Source of the DNA: Actinomycetota bacterium
GTDB lineage: Bacteria; Actinomycetota; Actinomycetes; Actinomycetales; Kineosporiaceae
Assembly (NCBI GenBank): GCA_030837345.1
Contig: JAUPKQ010000206.1
Coordinates: 1 to 42,202, forward strand
Reading direction: 5' to 3'
DNA length: 42,202 bases
The position numbers and the translations under genes are program-made. Below, piece by piece: positions 1 to 7,849 of this stretch. The notes beneath the pieces are model-generated. The model did not search any database, was not told the DNA's origin, and saw only the letters and a program-made list of their open reading frames with translations. The first letter of the stretch is position 1. Each line of letters begins with the position of its first letter.

Positions 1-93
1 AGCCCCCGCGCCGAGCGTGACGTCCACCGGGAGCGCCTCACCCGGCCCGCACGTCGACTGTCAGACCCGTCGCCGTGACCGGGCGGGCCCTGA

Positions 94-119
94 CGTGTGC
101 AGTCGCTGTCGTTATCGAT
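94..119 (+). repeat. Half copy of the palindromic intergenic repeat
   Basis: This stretch has the family core GTGTGCA followed by CTGTCGTTATCGA, as in the left arm of the copy at 37133-37250. The right arm that should mirror it is missing, so this is probably a truncated element. Confidence 0.45.
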
Positions 120-167
120 TGGGCCCGGAGCCGCCGCGGAGTCGAGGCGGGGTTGGATGGCTCGGTA

Positions 168-206
168 CCGACGGCTGCACGGCGGTGCCGACGGCTGCAC
201 GGCGGC
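168..206 (+). repeat. Tandem duplication, 20-bp unit, two copies
   Basis: The unit CCGACGGCTGCACGGCGG occurs twice in a row with a period of 20 bp. It sits in non-coding sequence beside the palindromic elements. No function is apparent. Confidence 0.7.
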
Positions 207-284
207 AGATCGGATGATTCTGGTCAGATTCGTCGTTCCGGGACTCGGTTCTCCTTCGTGGCCGTCCTGGTCGTACTGGTCATC

Positions 285-328
285 TTGGTTGACCCGGATA
301 TCGGGTACGAGACCTGCCGATCTGGCCG
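285..328 (+). repeat. Repeat arm, inverted partner at 690-733
   Basis: This 44-base segment matches the reverse complement of 690-733 at 37 of 44 positions without gaps (hand alignment). It covers the outer left arm of the palindrome at 301-420, containing GGTTGACCCGGA and GAGACCTG. The partner has no central GTGTGCA core, so arm sequence also occurs on its own. Confidence 0.7.
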
Positions 329-420
329 GGCGTGCTCAACGTGTGCGATGACCGTCGCGATCGCGACAGTGGATGCACACGTTGAGGGTTCCTGGCTGGA
401 GTGGCAGGTCAGATATTCGG
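301..420 (+). repeat. Long imperfect palindrome, copy 1
   Basis: The sequence is symmetric about the bond 360/361, with centre GTCGCGATCGCGAC (354-367). Bases 335-346 (CTCAACGTGTGC) pair exactly with 375-386, and the outer arms share GACCTGCC at mirrored positions (312-319 with 402-409). The same architecture recurs near 37197 and 37441. No transposase or terminal direct repeat was seen, so this resembles a REP/MITE-like or structured intergenic element rather than an insertion sequence. Confidence 0.75.
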
Positions 421-689
421 CATTCGGTTCAGGTGAGGCTCTCCTGGCGGGGAGATGGACCCTGTGGCGTTCCGGCAGGCACGAGATGACCGCTATGAAG
501 TGATCTGCCACCTCGATCCGATGCCGGATACCCACCGCACCGCACCGCCGCACCGCCGCCGCCGAGCCGCACCGCCGGGCCCGGGATTGTCCTCGCTTGG
601 TGGAACCGACGCGATCCCTGGTGCCTGAAGGCGTCCCCCTGATCGGAGCTGGTGGTGCTGCGGACGAGCGGCCCAACCAATCCGGATAA

Positions 690-733
690 CGGCCAGGCCA
701 ACAGGTCTCATACCCGATCTCCGGGTCAACCAG
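690..733 (-). repeat. Inverted repeat arm, partner of 285-328
   Basis: Read on the minus strand this segment gives GGTTGACCCGGAGATCGGGT and continues with GAGACCTG. It matches 285-328 at 37 of 44 bases. The central core of the palindrome family is absent, so it is an isolated arm fragment. Confidence 0.65.
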
Positions 734-923
734 GACAGTCACGGCGGAGAGCTAAAGAAACGACGGATATGACCCAGATTCACTCGATCTGCGACGCCGA
801 GCAGTTACCGAGCGGACCCGCGGACCCGAGAAGCCACCGAACGGACACCGAGCGGACCCGAGAAGCGGCCACGACGCCGAGCGGACGCCACGACGCCGAG
901 CGTGACCGGAGGGGAGGCCGCGG

Positions 924-2048
924 CTAGATCTTGTAGACGCAGGCCGGGTCCTCGGCGAGGACGTCCCCGGAGTAGGCGTAGGCCCTGGCCCGGGAGCCGC
1001 CGCACAGGTCGGCGTACCGGCACACTCCGCACCGGCCGAAGAAACGCGCGGCCCGGATGTCCCGTAGCTGTGAGTCGTCGCGATAGATCTCGGCGAGACC
1101 GCGGTCGCGCACCGAGCCGAGGGGCAGCGGCAGGAATCCCGCCGGGTACACCTCGCCGTCGTGGGAGACGAAGACGATCCCCTTGCCGTCCCTGGTCGAG
1201 GCGGTGTGGGCGCTGGGCCGCGAGGCCGGTCCGCCGGCGACCTCGATCAGCCGTGCCGCGAGCCGGGTGTAGAGGGGACCCTCGCTCACCGGCCCGCCCT
1301 CCCGCCGCTCGACGACGACCCGGCGGAAGAAGGGGGCCTCGACGGTCCGGACGATGAAGCCGTAGTGCGACGCGTCGTAGAGGAAGTGGCAGACCTCGTC
1401 GTTCTCGGCAGGCGTCAGCTCATCCTCCGACACGCCCCGCCCGACGTGGACGAGGAAGAAGACCTCCCAGATGTGCGCCCCCGTCTCGACCATGATCTGG
1501 GCGACGTCGGCGAGCTCCTCGACGGTCGGGCGCATCACCGTCGTGTTGACCTGAACGGTCAGTCCCGCCGCCACGAGGTCACGGATGGCCTGGACGGTCT
1601 TCGGGAAGTGCCCGGGAATCCCGCGGACCCCCTCGTGGGTCGCCGCGCTCGCGCCGTCCAGACTGATCGAGACGGCTTTGACGCCGCTGGCCGCGATCCG
1701 CTCGATCGCGGCGGGCGTCAGCGACGGCGTGACGGACGGCGACAGCGCCGTGGGGATTCCGAGGGACGTCGCGTGGGCGACGATCTCGAACAGGTCGGGC
1801 CGCAGCAGGCAGTCGCCCCCGGTGAGCACGAGGATCGGGTACGGACGCCCGAAGGCCGCCACCTGGTCGACGAGCGCGAGGCCCTCGTCGTGCGTCAGCT
1901 CCCCCGGCATCGCCTCCAGGGTCGCGCTCGCCCGGCAGTGCCGGCACGCGAGGGCGCACGCCCTGGTCGTCTCCCAGAACACGAGCATCGGGCGCTCGTC
2001 GAAATCGACCGTGCCCCCGCTGACCCGCCCGGCCGGATGAACGCTCAC
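924..2048 (-). CDS. Radical SAM/SPASM protein, AhbD/NirJ-like
   Basis: This 374-residue protein has the radical SAM cluster motif C31-x3-C35-x2-C38 (RACALACRHC) and a C-terminal SPASM region with CGVCRYADLCGGSRARAYAYSGD and EDPAC. The tail closely resembles that of haem-related radical SAM enzymes (AhbC, AhbD, NirJ), which usually read CGGCRARA; here one cysteine is replaced by serine. The GTG start at 2048 overlaps the stop of the upstream porphyrinogen oxidase gene by 4 bases (GTGA), implying translational coupling. By inference it acts on a porphyrin or haem intermediate, or on a peptide, in the same pathway; the exact reaction cannot be read from sequence. An alternative is a SPASM peptide-modifying maturase, but no precursor peptide was recognised nearby. 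Confidence 0.85.
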   Translation of the reverse strand: MSVHPAGRVSGGTVDFDERPMLVFWETTRACALACRHCRASATLEAMPGELTHDEGLALVDQVAAFGRPYPILVLTGGDCLLRPDLFEIVAHATSLGIPTALSPSVTPSLTPAAIERIAASGVKAVSISLDGASAATHEGVRGIPGHFPKTVQAIRDLVAAGLTVQVNTTVMRPTVEELADVAQIMVETGAHIWEVFFLVHVGRGVSEDELTPAENDEVCHFLYDASHYGFIVRTVEAPFFRRVVVERREGGPVSEGPLYTRLAARLIEVAGGPASRPSAHTASTRDGKGIVFVSHDGEVYPAGFLPLPLGSVRDRGLAEIYRDDSQLRDIRAARFFGRCGVCRYADLCGGSRARAYAYSGDVLAEDPACVYKI

Positions 2049-3511
2049 GCGGCCGGCACCGGCTCGGCGACACGGGCCCGGACGGCCGCGGCGACGTTCT
2101 TCGCCTGGGCGAGGCAGGCGGCGAGCCCGACCCCGCGGTAACCGGCCCCGGTCAGGTACAGGCCCGGCGGTTCGGCCAGGGCCCGGTCGGCGGCCCTCAG
2201 CCGGTCGGCGTGCCCGACCGTGTACTGAGGCATCGCCAAGGGCAGCCTCCGCACGTGGACGGCGTCTGGCTCACCGTGCACCCCCATCGAGGCTGCCAGT
2301 TCGCGGCGGACGGCGGTGACGAGCACGGCGTCGTCCATGCCGCTCCACGCCTGGTCGCCGTCGCGCCCGACCATCGCCCGGATGACCACGGGCGGATCCC
2401 CGGCGTCCGGGGAACGGCCTTCGAGCAGGTGCGGCCATTTGCTCGTCGACCAGGTGCAGCCGACGAGCAGGCGCCGCTCCACCGGCGGCACGAGGAACCC
2501 GGTGCCCGACGGCACCCCGCCGACGGCCTCCGGGGAGTAGGCGAGTACCACCGTGGCGACACCGACGTACGGGATGCCCTTCACGGCGTCCGCGGCCGAG
2601 GGAGCCACGGGCCGCAGCAGCTTCTCCGCCGCCCAGGCGGGGGTGGCGAGGACGACGTCGTCGACGTCGAGGGGCTCGAACCCGTCGCCGGTGATCCGGT
2701 AACCGCCCCCGTGACGTGCGATCGACGTCACCGTGGCGCCGGTGAGGACCGTGGCGGACGGCGTCCGGCCGAGCACGCCGACGAGCCCGTCGACGAGACG
2801 GCCCAGGCCGCCCCGAAGACTCATCAAAGCGGGCCGGGGCGGGGACGCCGGGGGACGCTGATCGGTGCGACGGTTACGCAGCGCGAGGTAGAGACTGCGA
2901 CGCCCCTCCGCGAGGGAGAAGACCTCGCCGGCGGCGCTGCGGGCCGAGAGCCGCCCGGCACGGCCCGCGTGCACCCCCCCGAGCAGAGGCTCGACGAGAC
3001 GGTCGAAGACCTGGGTGCCGAACCGGGGACGGAGGATCTCCTCGATCGTCGGATCCCCGGACAGGGGCGCCCGGGGAAGCACGAGGTCCGCCCCGGCGCG
3101 CACGAACCCCCACGGGCCGAGGAGCCCGGAACGGAGCAACGGCCACAGCTTGTCGGGGACGCCGAACACCGATCCCGGCGGAAGCGGCCGCAGTGCCCCT
3201 TTGCTCCAGAGATAGGCACCACGTCCGGACGGCGGCCGCAGGTCGTCGTCCAGGCCCAGGTCAGCGACGAGCTCCGCGGCGGCCGGGGCCTTGATCATCA
3301 GAGCGTCGGGTCCGGTGTCGACCGTCACACCGCCGACGGTCGCGGAATCGATCTTTCCGCCGGGACGGTCGCCCGCCTCCAGGACGGTGACCGCGACACC
3401 GTGCCCGTCACCCGCGCCCTGGCTGGCGTCGGAGCCCCCGACCAGGTGATACGCGGTTGCGAGACCACTGACACCGCCTCCGATCACCGCCACCCGCCGT
3501 GTACCACCCAC
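2045..3511 (-). CDS. hemG: FAD-dependent protoporphyrinogen/coproporphyrinogen III oxidase
   Basis: This 488-residue flavoprotein opens with the dinucleotide-binding motif VAVIGGGVSGLATAYHL and an acidic strand end (VTVLEAGDRPGGKI), as in the HemY/HemG oxidases. It ends with a second FAD-contact segment (GLYLTGAGYRGVGLAACLAQAKNVA). Its length fits the family. In actinobacteria this enzyme (also called HemY or CgoX) oxidises coproporphyrinogen III to coproporphyrin III in the coproporphyrin-dependent haem route; that assignment rests on family knowledge. The GTG start at 3511 has GGAGGGGG upstream and lies 21 bases after a 7-codon leader ORF in the same frame. It forms an overlapping operon with the radical SAM gene. 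Confidence 0.9.
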   Translation of the reverse strand: MGGTRRVAVIGGGVSGLATAYHLVGGSDASQGAGDGHGVAVTVLEAGDRPGGKIDSATVGGVTVDTGPDALMIKAPAAAELVADLGLDDDLRPPSGRGAYLWSKGALRPLPPGSVFGVPDKLWPLLRSGLLGPWGFVRAGADLVLPRAPLSGDPTIEEILRPRFGTQVFDRLVEPLLGGVHAGRAGRLSARSAAGEVFSLAEGRRSLYLALRNRRTDQRPPASPPRPALMSLRGGLGRLVDGLVGVLGRTPSATVLTGATVTSIARHGGGYRITGDGFEPLDVDDVVLATPAWAAEKLLRPVAPSAADAVKGIPYVGVATVVLAYSPEAVGGVPSGTGFLVPPVERRLLVGCTWSTSKWPHLLEGRSPDAGDPPVVIRAMVGRDGDQAWSGMDDAVLVTAVRRELAASMGVHGEPDAVHVRRLPLAMPQYTVGHADRLRAADRALAEPPGLYLTGAGYRGVGLAACLAQAKNVAAAVRARVAEPVPAA

Positions 3512-3532
3512 CGTGTCCGAGCCCCCTCCGCG

Positions 3533-3556
3533 TCAGTGCCCCGTGCATCCCGGCAT
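3533..3556 (-). CDS. Short leader ORF upstream of hemG, 7 codons
   Basis: An ATG at 3556 sits 7 bases after a perfect AAGGAGG ribosome site, the best such site near this operon. It encodes only MPGCTGH before a TGA in the same frame as hemG. Either this is a translated leader peptide affecting hemG expression, or an old hemG start has been cut off by a stop. No attenuator hairpin was identified, so regulation is only suggested. Confidence 0.4.
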   Translation of the reverse strand: MPGCTGH

Positions 3557-3686
3557 GTCTTCGCCTCCTTGAGTATGCCCCGGAGCGCCGTCCCGGTCCG
3601 CCGGAGGCCGGGGGACCGCCCCACCGTGTTGATCTTCACAGGACAGGCGCGACCGGGAACCAGGGGGTGATCAGCTTTCGGTTTTC

Positions 3687-3716
3687 TTGCGGGACTCGTC
3701 GCCCACTGTGTGTACT
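3687..3716 (+). promoter_or_regulatory. Candidate promoter for the 3766 membrane-protein gene
   Basis: TTGCGG (3687-3692) and TGTACT (3711-3716) are separated by 18 bases. This fits a housekeeping-type actinobacterial promoter pointing right, away from the hemG operon. The call rests on motif fit alone. Confidence 0.35.
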
Positions 3717-3765
3717 TGCGGTCAAGGGTCATCGAGGGGTTCGGCACGAGAAGCGGGGCGTCGGG

Positions 3766-4425
3766 GTGAGACACACACCACCAGGGCCGGCCGGCCACGG
3801 TTCGCCGGGACGGCACTCACGAGGCAACGACCGGCCGATCGGCGCAGCCCCCCGGTACACCGGTCCCCGCGACGCAGACCCCCGCGCCCGCGACCCCCGG
3901 TACACCGGCCCCCGCCGTCCCTCTGGTCAGCAGCCGGCGGCCCGTCGTCCGGACCCGCCCCACCTGCCCGCGCCGCCCACGATCGCCCTGGTGATCAGCC
4001 GGAAGACGCGCCGGGAGGCGACCGAGGCGGCCCTGGCCGCGTCCAGACCTCCGGATCCGCGCCTGGAGACGATCGAGCGGGCGATGGTCGGAGTGCAGGC
4101 CGCCGGGAACGTCCTGGTCGCGGGTCTCTGCGCCCTCGCCTGGGTGTGGCTGGGATCACAGCGAGCGCCGGTCGGCAACTCTTCCGGGGCGATCGCCGAC
4201 GCGACGACGGCACGGTCGGGCGGAGGACTCTTCGGGCCTCTCGCAGCGGCGTCCGGAACCACGCTGAGCTTGATGCTGTTGTCGGCGTGTCTCTTCCTGG
4301 CCCCGGTCGTCAACCCCTTCTACGCTCCCCCGGCGGATCGCCGGGGCCTCCACCTCGCCACGACCGTGATGTTCGGGGTCCTCGTGGTCACGACGGTCGC
4401 GGTCATCGCCGGAGCCGCTCGCTGA
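3766..4425 (+). CDS. Small membrane protein of unknown function
   Basis: The frame encodes about 219 residues from the GTG at 3766. The first 70 or so are proline- and arginine-rich, with an imperfect repeat of RYTGPR. A charged segment (ISRKTRREATEAALAASR) then leads into three likely membrane helices: VLVAGLCALAWVWL, TLSLMLLSACLFLAPVV and TVMFGVLVVTTVAVIAG. No family was recognised. The start is uncertain; GTG at 3988 or ATG at 4084 would remove the low-complexity part. It precedes the FIST gene by about 70 bases on the same strand and may share its transcript. Confidence 0.5.
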   Translation: MRHTPPGPAGHGSPGRHSRGNDRPIGAAPRYTGPRDADPRARDPRYTGPRRPSGQQPAARRPDPPHLPAPPTIALVISRKTRREATEAALAASRPPDPRLETIERAMVGVQAAGNVLVAGLCALAWVWLGSQRAPVGNSSGAIADATTARSGGGLFGPLAAASGTTLSLMLLSACLFLAPVVNPFYAPPADRRGLHLATTVMFGVLVVTTVAVIAGAAR

Positions 4426-4493
4426 CCGACCGGTCGGCCGCGGCCCCTCGTGGCGGCTCAAGGCGGTGCCTCAACACGTCGACTGTGCCTTCC

Positions 4494-5702
4494 ATGAGCC
4501 GACTTCGCGCCGGAACGGGAAACAGCGCGCTCGCCGACGCCGCGGCAGCGGGTCGGGAGGCCGCGACGGCAGCCCTGGCGGGGCTGGGCGGGGAACCACC
4601 GGCCCTGGTGATCGTCTTCGCGTCGATCCGGTACGAGGTGGAGGCCCTGCTCCGGGCGATCCGCGAGACCGTCGTCGAGGTTCCCCTGATCGGGTGCACG
4701 AGCTGCGGCACCTTCGAGTCGGGGAACCTGCACGGATCGGACGACCCCTCGGTGTCGGTCGCCGTCCTGACGGCGGGTGGCTACTGCTTCGGGGTGGCGT
4801 CGCAGCCCGAGATCAGCGCGGACTCCTTCGAGAAGGGGCGATCGCTCGCCAGGGCCGCGAAGGAGGCCGCGAAGGAGGCCGCCGGGGAAGCCACCGGGGA
4901 TGGCACGGTACGGGCGAACTCACCCCATTCCGCCCTGATTCTCATGGCGGACGGGCTGGGAGGGGCGGATCTCCAGGAACTGCTCAACGGGATGTACCGG
5001 GTCGCGGGGGCCGCGGTGCCCTTCGTCGGAGGGGCGGCCGGTGACGACCGGCAACTCACCCGGACCCTGGTCTTCCACGACGACATGGTGAGGAGCGACG
5101 CCGCCGTCGCGCTCTGGGTCGACTCCCCGCACCCCCTGCACGTCGGGTGCGGACACGGCTGGGAGCCTGTCTCCCCGCCGATGATGGTCACCCAGTCGGA
5201 CGGCTTCCGGGTCGAGAGGATCGGCGGGCGGCCGGCGGGCGAGGTCTTCCGCGAGTACGCCGAGGCCGCCGGGGCGAAGGAGGGCTTCGGCCGGCCCGGT
5301 ACGTGGAGCGCCGCCCACGCCCTGGGACTGATCGAACCCGACGGCACCCAGCTGATCCGGGGGGCGGTGCCCGAGGAGGACGACTCCCTCCGCACCTTCA
5401 TCCCGTTACCTCCCTACGCCGCCGTCCAGGTGGTCACCGGCCGGGCCGAGACCCTCCTCGACGCGGTGGAACCGATCATCGCCCAGGCGAGACCCTCGGG
5501 GGTGGACCCCGGGGCCCTCATCGCCTTCAGCTGTACGGCTCGCTACGACATCCTGGGTGAGCGCATCAGGGAGGAGACCCGCCGCCTGCAGGACGCCGCC
5601 GGGAACGCCCCGACGATCGGGTTCTTCACCTACGGCGAGTTCGCCCGGACGGTCGGTGTGTCCGGGATGCACAACGCGACCCTGACAGCCATCGCGCTGT
5701 AG
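4494..5702 (+). CDS. FIST N- and C-domain sensory protein
   Basis: This 402-residue protein matches the FIST layout. An N-terminal half (about 20-220) contains LVIVFASIRYEVEALLRAIRE, PLIGCTSCGTF and FVGGAAGDD. A C-terminal half follows, with GGRPAGEVFREYAE, the start of FIST_C, and ends GFFTYGEFARTVGVSGMHNATLTAIAL. FIST domains are proposed cytoplasmic sensors of small ligands such as amino acids, usually paired with signalling output proteins. Here the diguanylate cyclase gene begins 6 bases after the stop, so this is probably its input partner. The ATG at 4494 lacks a good ribosome site; an in-frame GTG at 4485 is equally possible. An alanine/lysine-rich insertion (AAKEAAKEAAGEA) is unusual. 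Confidence 0.85.
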   Translation: MSRLRAGTGNSALADAAAAGREAATAALAGLGGEPPALVIVFASIRYEVEALLRAIRETVVEVPLIGCTSCGTFESGNLHGSDDPSVSVAVLTAGGYCFGVASQPEISADSFEKGRSLARAAKEAAKEAAGEATGDGTVRANSPHSALILMADGLGGADLQELLNGMYRVAGAAVPFVGGAAGDDRQLTRTLVFHDDMVRSDAAVALWVDSPHPLHVGCGHGWEPVSPPMMVTQSDGFRVERIGGRPAGEVFREYAEAAGAKEGFGRPGTWSAAHALGLIEPDGTQLIRGAVPEEDDSLRTFIPLPPYAAVQVVTGRAETLLDAVEPIIAQARPSGVDPGALIAFSCTARYDILGERIREETRRLQDAAGNAPTIGFFTYGEFARTVGVSGMHNATLTAIAL

Positions 5703-5708
5703 GCATCG

Positions 5709-7658
5709 GTGGGCGGTGAGGGAACACCCCACGCGGTCGAGGAGGCTCTGCGGGAGCAGCTTCGGCTCGCGATGCTCTCTGCCCAGTCCGCGTTCCAGGA
5801 CAGCGCCCGTCTCATCCGGCTCCTCACCATCCTCGGACATCCGGGCACCCCCGAGGATCTCGTGGAGGAGACGCTCATCACCTTGAGCGCCGTGTTCCAG
5901 ATCGATGTCGCCAGCGTGGTCCGCGTGGTGAAGGACCACCTCGTCGTCACCGCCTCGTGCGGGCTGCCGGAGGACGACCCGGCCTTCGTCGTCGGGTGGG
6001 TGCCGTCACCGACGACGCGAGAGGTCCTCCGCACGGGCAGGGCGACCAACCGGCAGTTCCCTTCGTCACCGGAGGCGACCGGGCCGGAGGCGGCAGGGCC
6101 CCTGAGCAAGGAGGAGGACCTCGTCCGTCAGCTGGGGCTCCGGTCGGCCGCCTGGCTGCCCCTGCCGGGGGACGACGACCGCATCGACCACCTGCTGATC
6201 CTCTACCGGCGGCGGGAGGACGCCTTCACCCGGACCGAGATGGAACTGCTCGACTCGGTGGCGTCGCGGCTGCTGTTGGTCGTCCAGGCCCGCCGCCGCG
6301 CGGTCGCGATGGAGCGGCTCGCCAGGACCAGCCACGCGCTCTCCCAGCACCGCAGGATCGGCCCGCTGCTGCGTGACGCGACGCGCCTCCTGCGAGAGCT
6401 CGTCGCCGCCGAGCGGATGGCCACCTTCTCGATCACCAACGGCCACGCGCTGCCCGTCGTCCAGGCCGCGAGGGACCGTCCCGGCACGGACGGCGCGAAC
6501 GGCGACCCGCCGTGGGATCTGGGCGGGTGTCCCGCGGAGCAGCTGCCGGGCTGGGACGACGTCCTCGACGGCTCCCCTCACCTCCTGCGCGTCGAGCGTC
6601 CGGGCGGCATCCGGCACCTGCTCGTCGTCCCCGCCGGATCCCGGGGCTCACCGGACGCCGTCCTGTACGCCGACTGGACCGATCTGCCCCCGATGATGCT
6701 GCCGACGGTCGAGACGGCCGCCATCTTCGCCACGACCTTGACCGCGGCGATGCAGAACGCCGCCCTCTACCGGGCCCTCAGCGCGAGCGAGACCTCTCTG
6801 CGGGCCATCACCGACTCCATCAGCGACCTGATCGCGGTCGTCGACGGCTCCTGCCGTTTCCTGTACGCCTCGGCGTCGTACGACAGGGCCGTCGACCACA
6901 CTCCGGGTTCCCTCATCGGCCGCAGCCTCCTGGATCTCGTGGAGACCGAGGACCGGATCCCCCTGCGGAACGCCCTGCACACCTCCATGGCCACCGCCTC
7001 ACCCTCGATGATCGAGTACCGCCTCCTCACCGGTGACGGCCGGGTCGTCTGGGCGGAGAGCCAGTTGCGGCCCGCCGCTTTGTCGGACCGGCGGGTGGTG
7101 ATGTCGACGCGTCTCGTCAACGAACGCAGGTTGCGGGAGGACGAACTGCGCCACCAGGCCCTCCACGATCCCCTGACGGGCCTGGCGAACCGGGCCAGCG
7201 CCACGAAACGGCTGGAGGAGGTGCTCAGCGCCGACGGGCCCGGCGAGATCGGCCTGCTGTTCTGCGACCTCAACAAGTTCAAGCAGGTCAACGACCGGCT
7301 CGGCCACGCGGCCGGTGACGCCTTGCTGCAGGAGGTCGCCGACCGTCTGCGGCGGTGCACCCGTACCGGCGACCTGATCGCGCGCCTCGGAGGGGACGAG
7401 TTCGTCTTCATCCTCGACGGCATCACGACCCTCGACGAGGTGATGGAGGTCGGCCGCCGGGTCGCCCAGGTCCTCCGCCGTCCGTTCCTCCTCGGCGGCG
7501 AGGCCCTGGAGGTGTCGGCGAGCGTGGGGGCCTCCGTGGGACGACGGGGAGAGGCCTCCCCCGCCAAGATGATGAGCTCCGCGGACGCCGCGATGTACGC
7601 CGCGAAGCGCAGCGGGAGCCAGCTCGACCTGTCCTCCGTCACCCGGGTCGTCGGCTGA
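5709..7658 (+). CDS. GAF-PAS-GGDEF diguanylate cyclase
   Basis: This 649-residue protein has two GAF-like regions (roughly 40-200 and 205-345), a PAS domain (about 360-470, ending before LREDELRHQALHDPLTGLANR) and a GGDEF domain with an intact GGDEF at 561-565. The inhibitory I-site RTGD (552-555) lies five residues upstream, so the enzyme should make c-di-GMP from GTP and be feedback-inhibited. There is no EAL domain, no signal peptide and no membrane helix, which points to a soluble enzyme. The GTG start is 6 bases after the FIST stop, indicating one operon with that sensor. Two secreted GH26-like genes follow on the same strand. Confidence 0.9.
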   Translation: MGGEGTPHAVEEALREQLRLAMLSAQSAFQDSARLIRLLTILGHPGTPEDLVEETLITLSAVFQIDVASVVRVVKDHLVVTASCGLPEDDPAFVVGWVPSPTTREVLRTGRATNRQFPSSPEATGPEAAGPLSKEEDLVRQLGLRSAAWLPLPGDDDRIDHLLILYRRREDAFTRTEMELLDSVASRLLLVVQARRRAVAMERLARTSHALSQHRRIGPLLRDATRLLRELVAAERMATFSITNGHALPVVQAARDRPGTDGANGDPPWDLGGCPAEQLPGWDDVLDGSPHLLRVERPGGIRHLLVVPAGSRGSPDAVLYADWTDLPPMMLPTVETAAIFATTLTAAMQNAALYRALSASETSLRAITDSISDLIAVVDGSCRFLYASASYDRAVDHTPGSLIGRSLLDLVETEDRIPLRNALHTSMATASPSMIEYRLLTGDGRVVWAESQLRPAALSDRRVVMSTRLVNERRLREDELRHQALHDPLTGLANRASATKRLEEVLSADGPGEIGLLFCDLNKFKQVNDRLGHAAGDALLQEVADRLRRCTRTGDLIARLGGDEFVFILDGITTLDEVMEVGRRVAQVLRRPFLLGGEALEVSASVGASVGRRGEASPAKMMSSADAAMYAAKRSGSQLDLSSVTRVVG

Positions 7659-7849
7659 GCCCACCGGGGGGCCGGCCGACGGTCGCTTCGACCTCGCCGG
7701 AGAACGAACGAGCACGTCATCGACCGAATCGGCAAATCCGTCAGGGACGGCGGGGGCACGGCTCCGTCAGGCCCTCCGGCGTGACGGCCGACCGCAGAAT
7801 GAGCCCACCCAGGCCGGGGGGCCGCAGCCACGGCGCCGGGAGGGAACTC

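Larger units (their letters stand above)
1..923. other. Gene-free region rich in repeats
   Basis: I find no convincing gene in these bases. Open frames exist on both strands, but they have no clear ribosome site and no family motif, and the longest ones run straight through the inverted repeats described separately. The block holds one near-complete palindromic element (301-420), a half copy (94-119), an inverted pair of arm fragments (285-328 with 690-733), a 20-bp tandem duplication (168-206) and short direct repeats near 805-905. It lies downstream of the radical SAM gene, which ends at 924 on the minus strand. Confidence 0.6.

Noticed and set aside
224-742. Minus-strand open frame of 172 codons with LVDPEIGYETC-like phrases on both strands
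   Set aside because: The similar phrases come from the inverted repeat arms at 285-328 and 690-733; there is no ribosome site and no known family.
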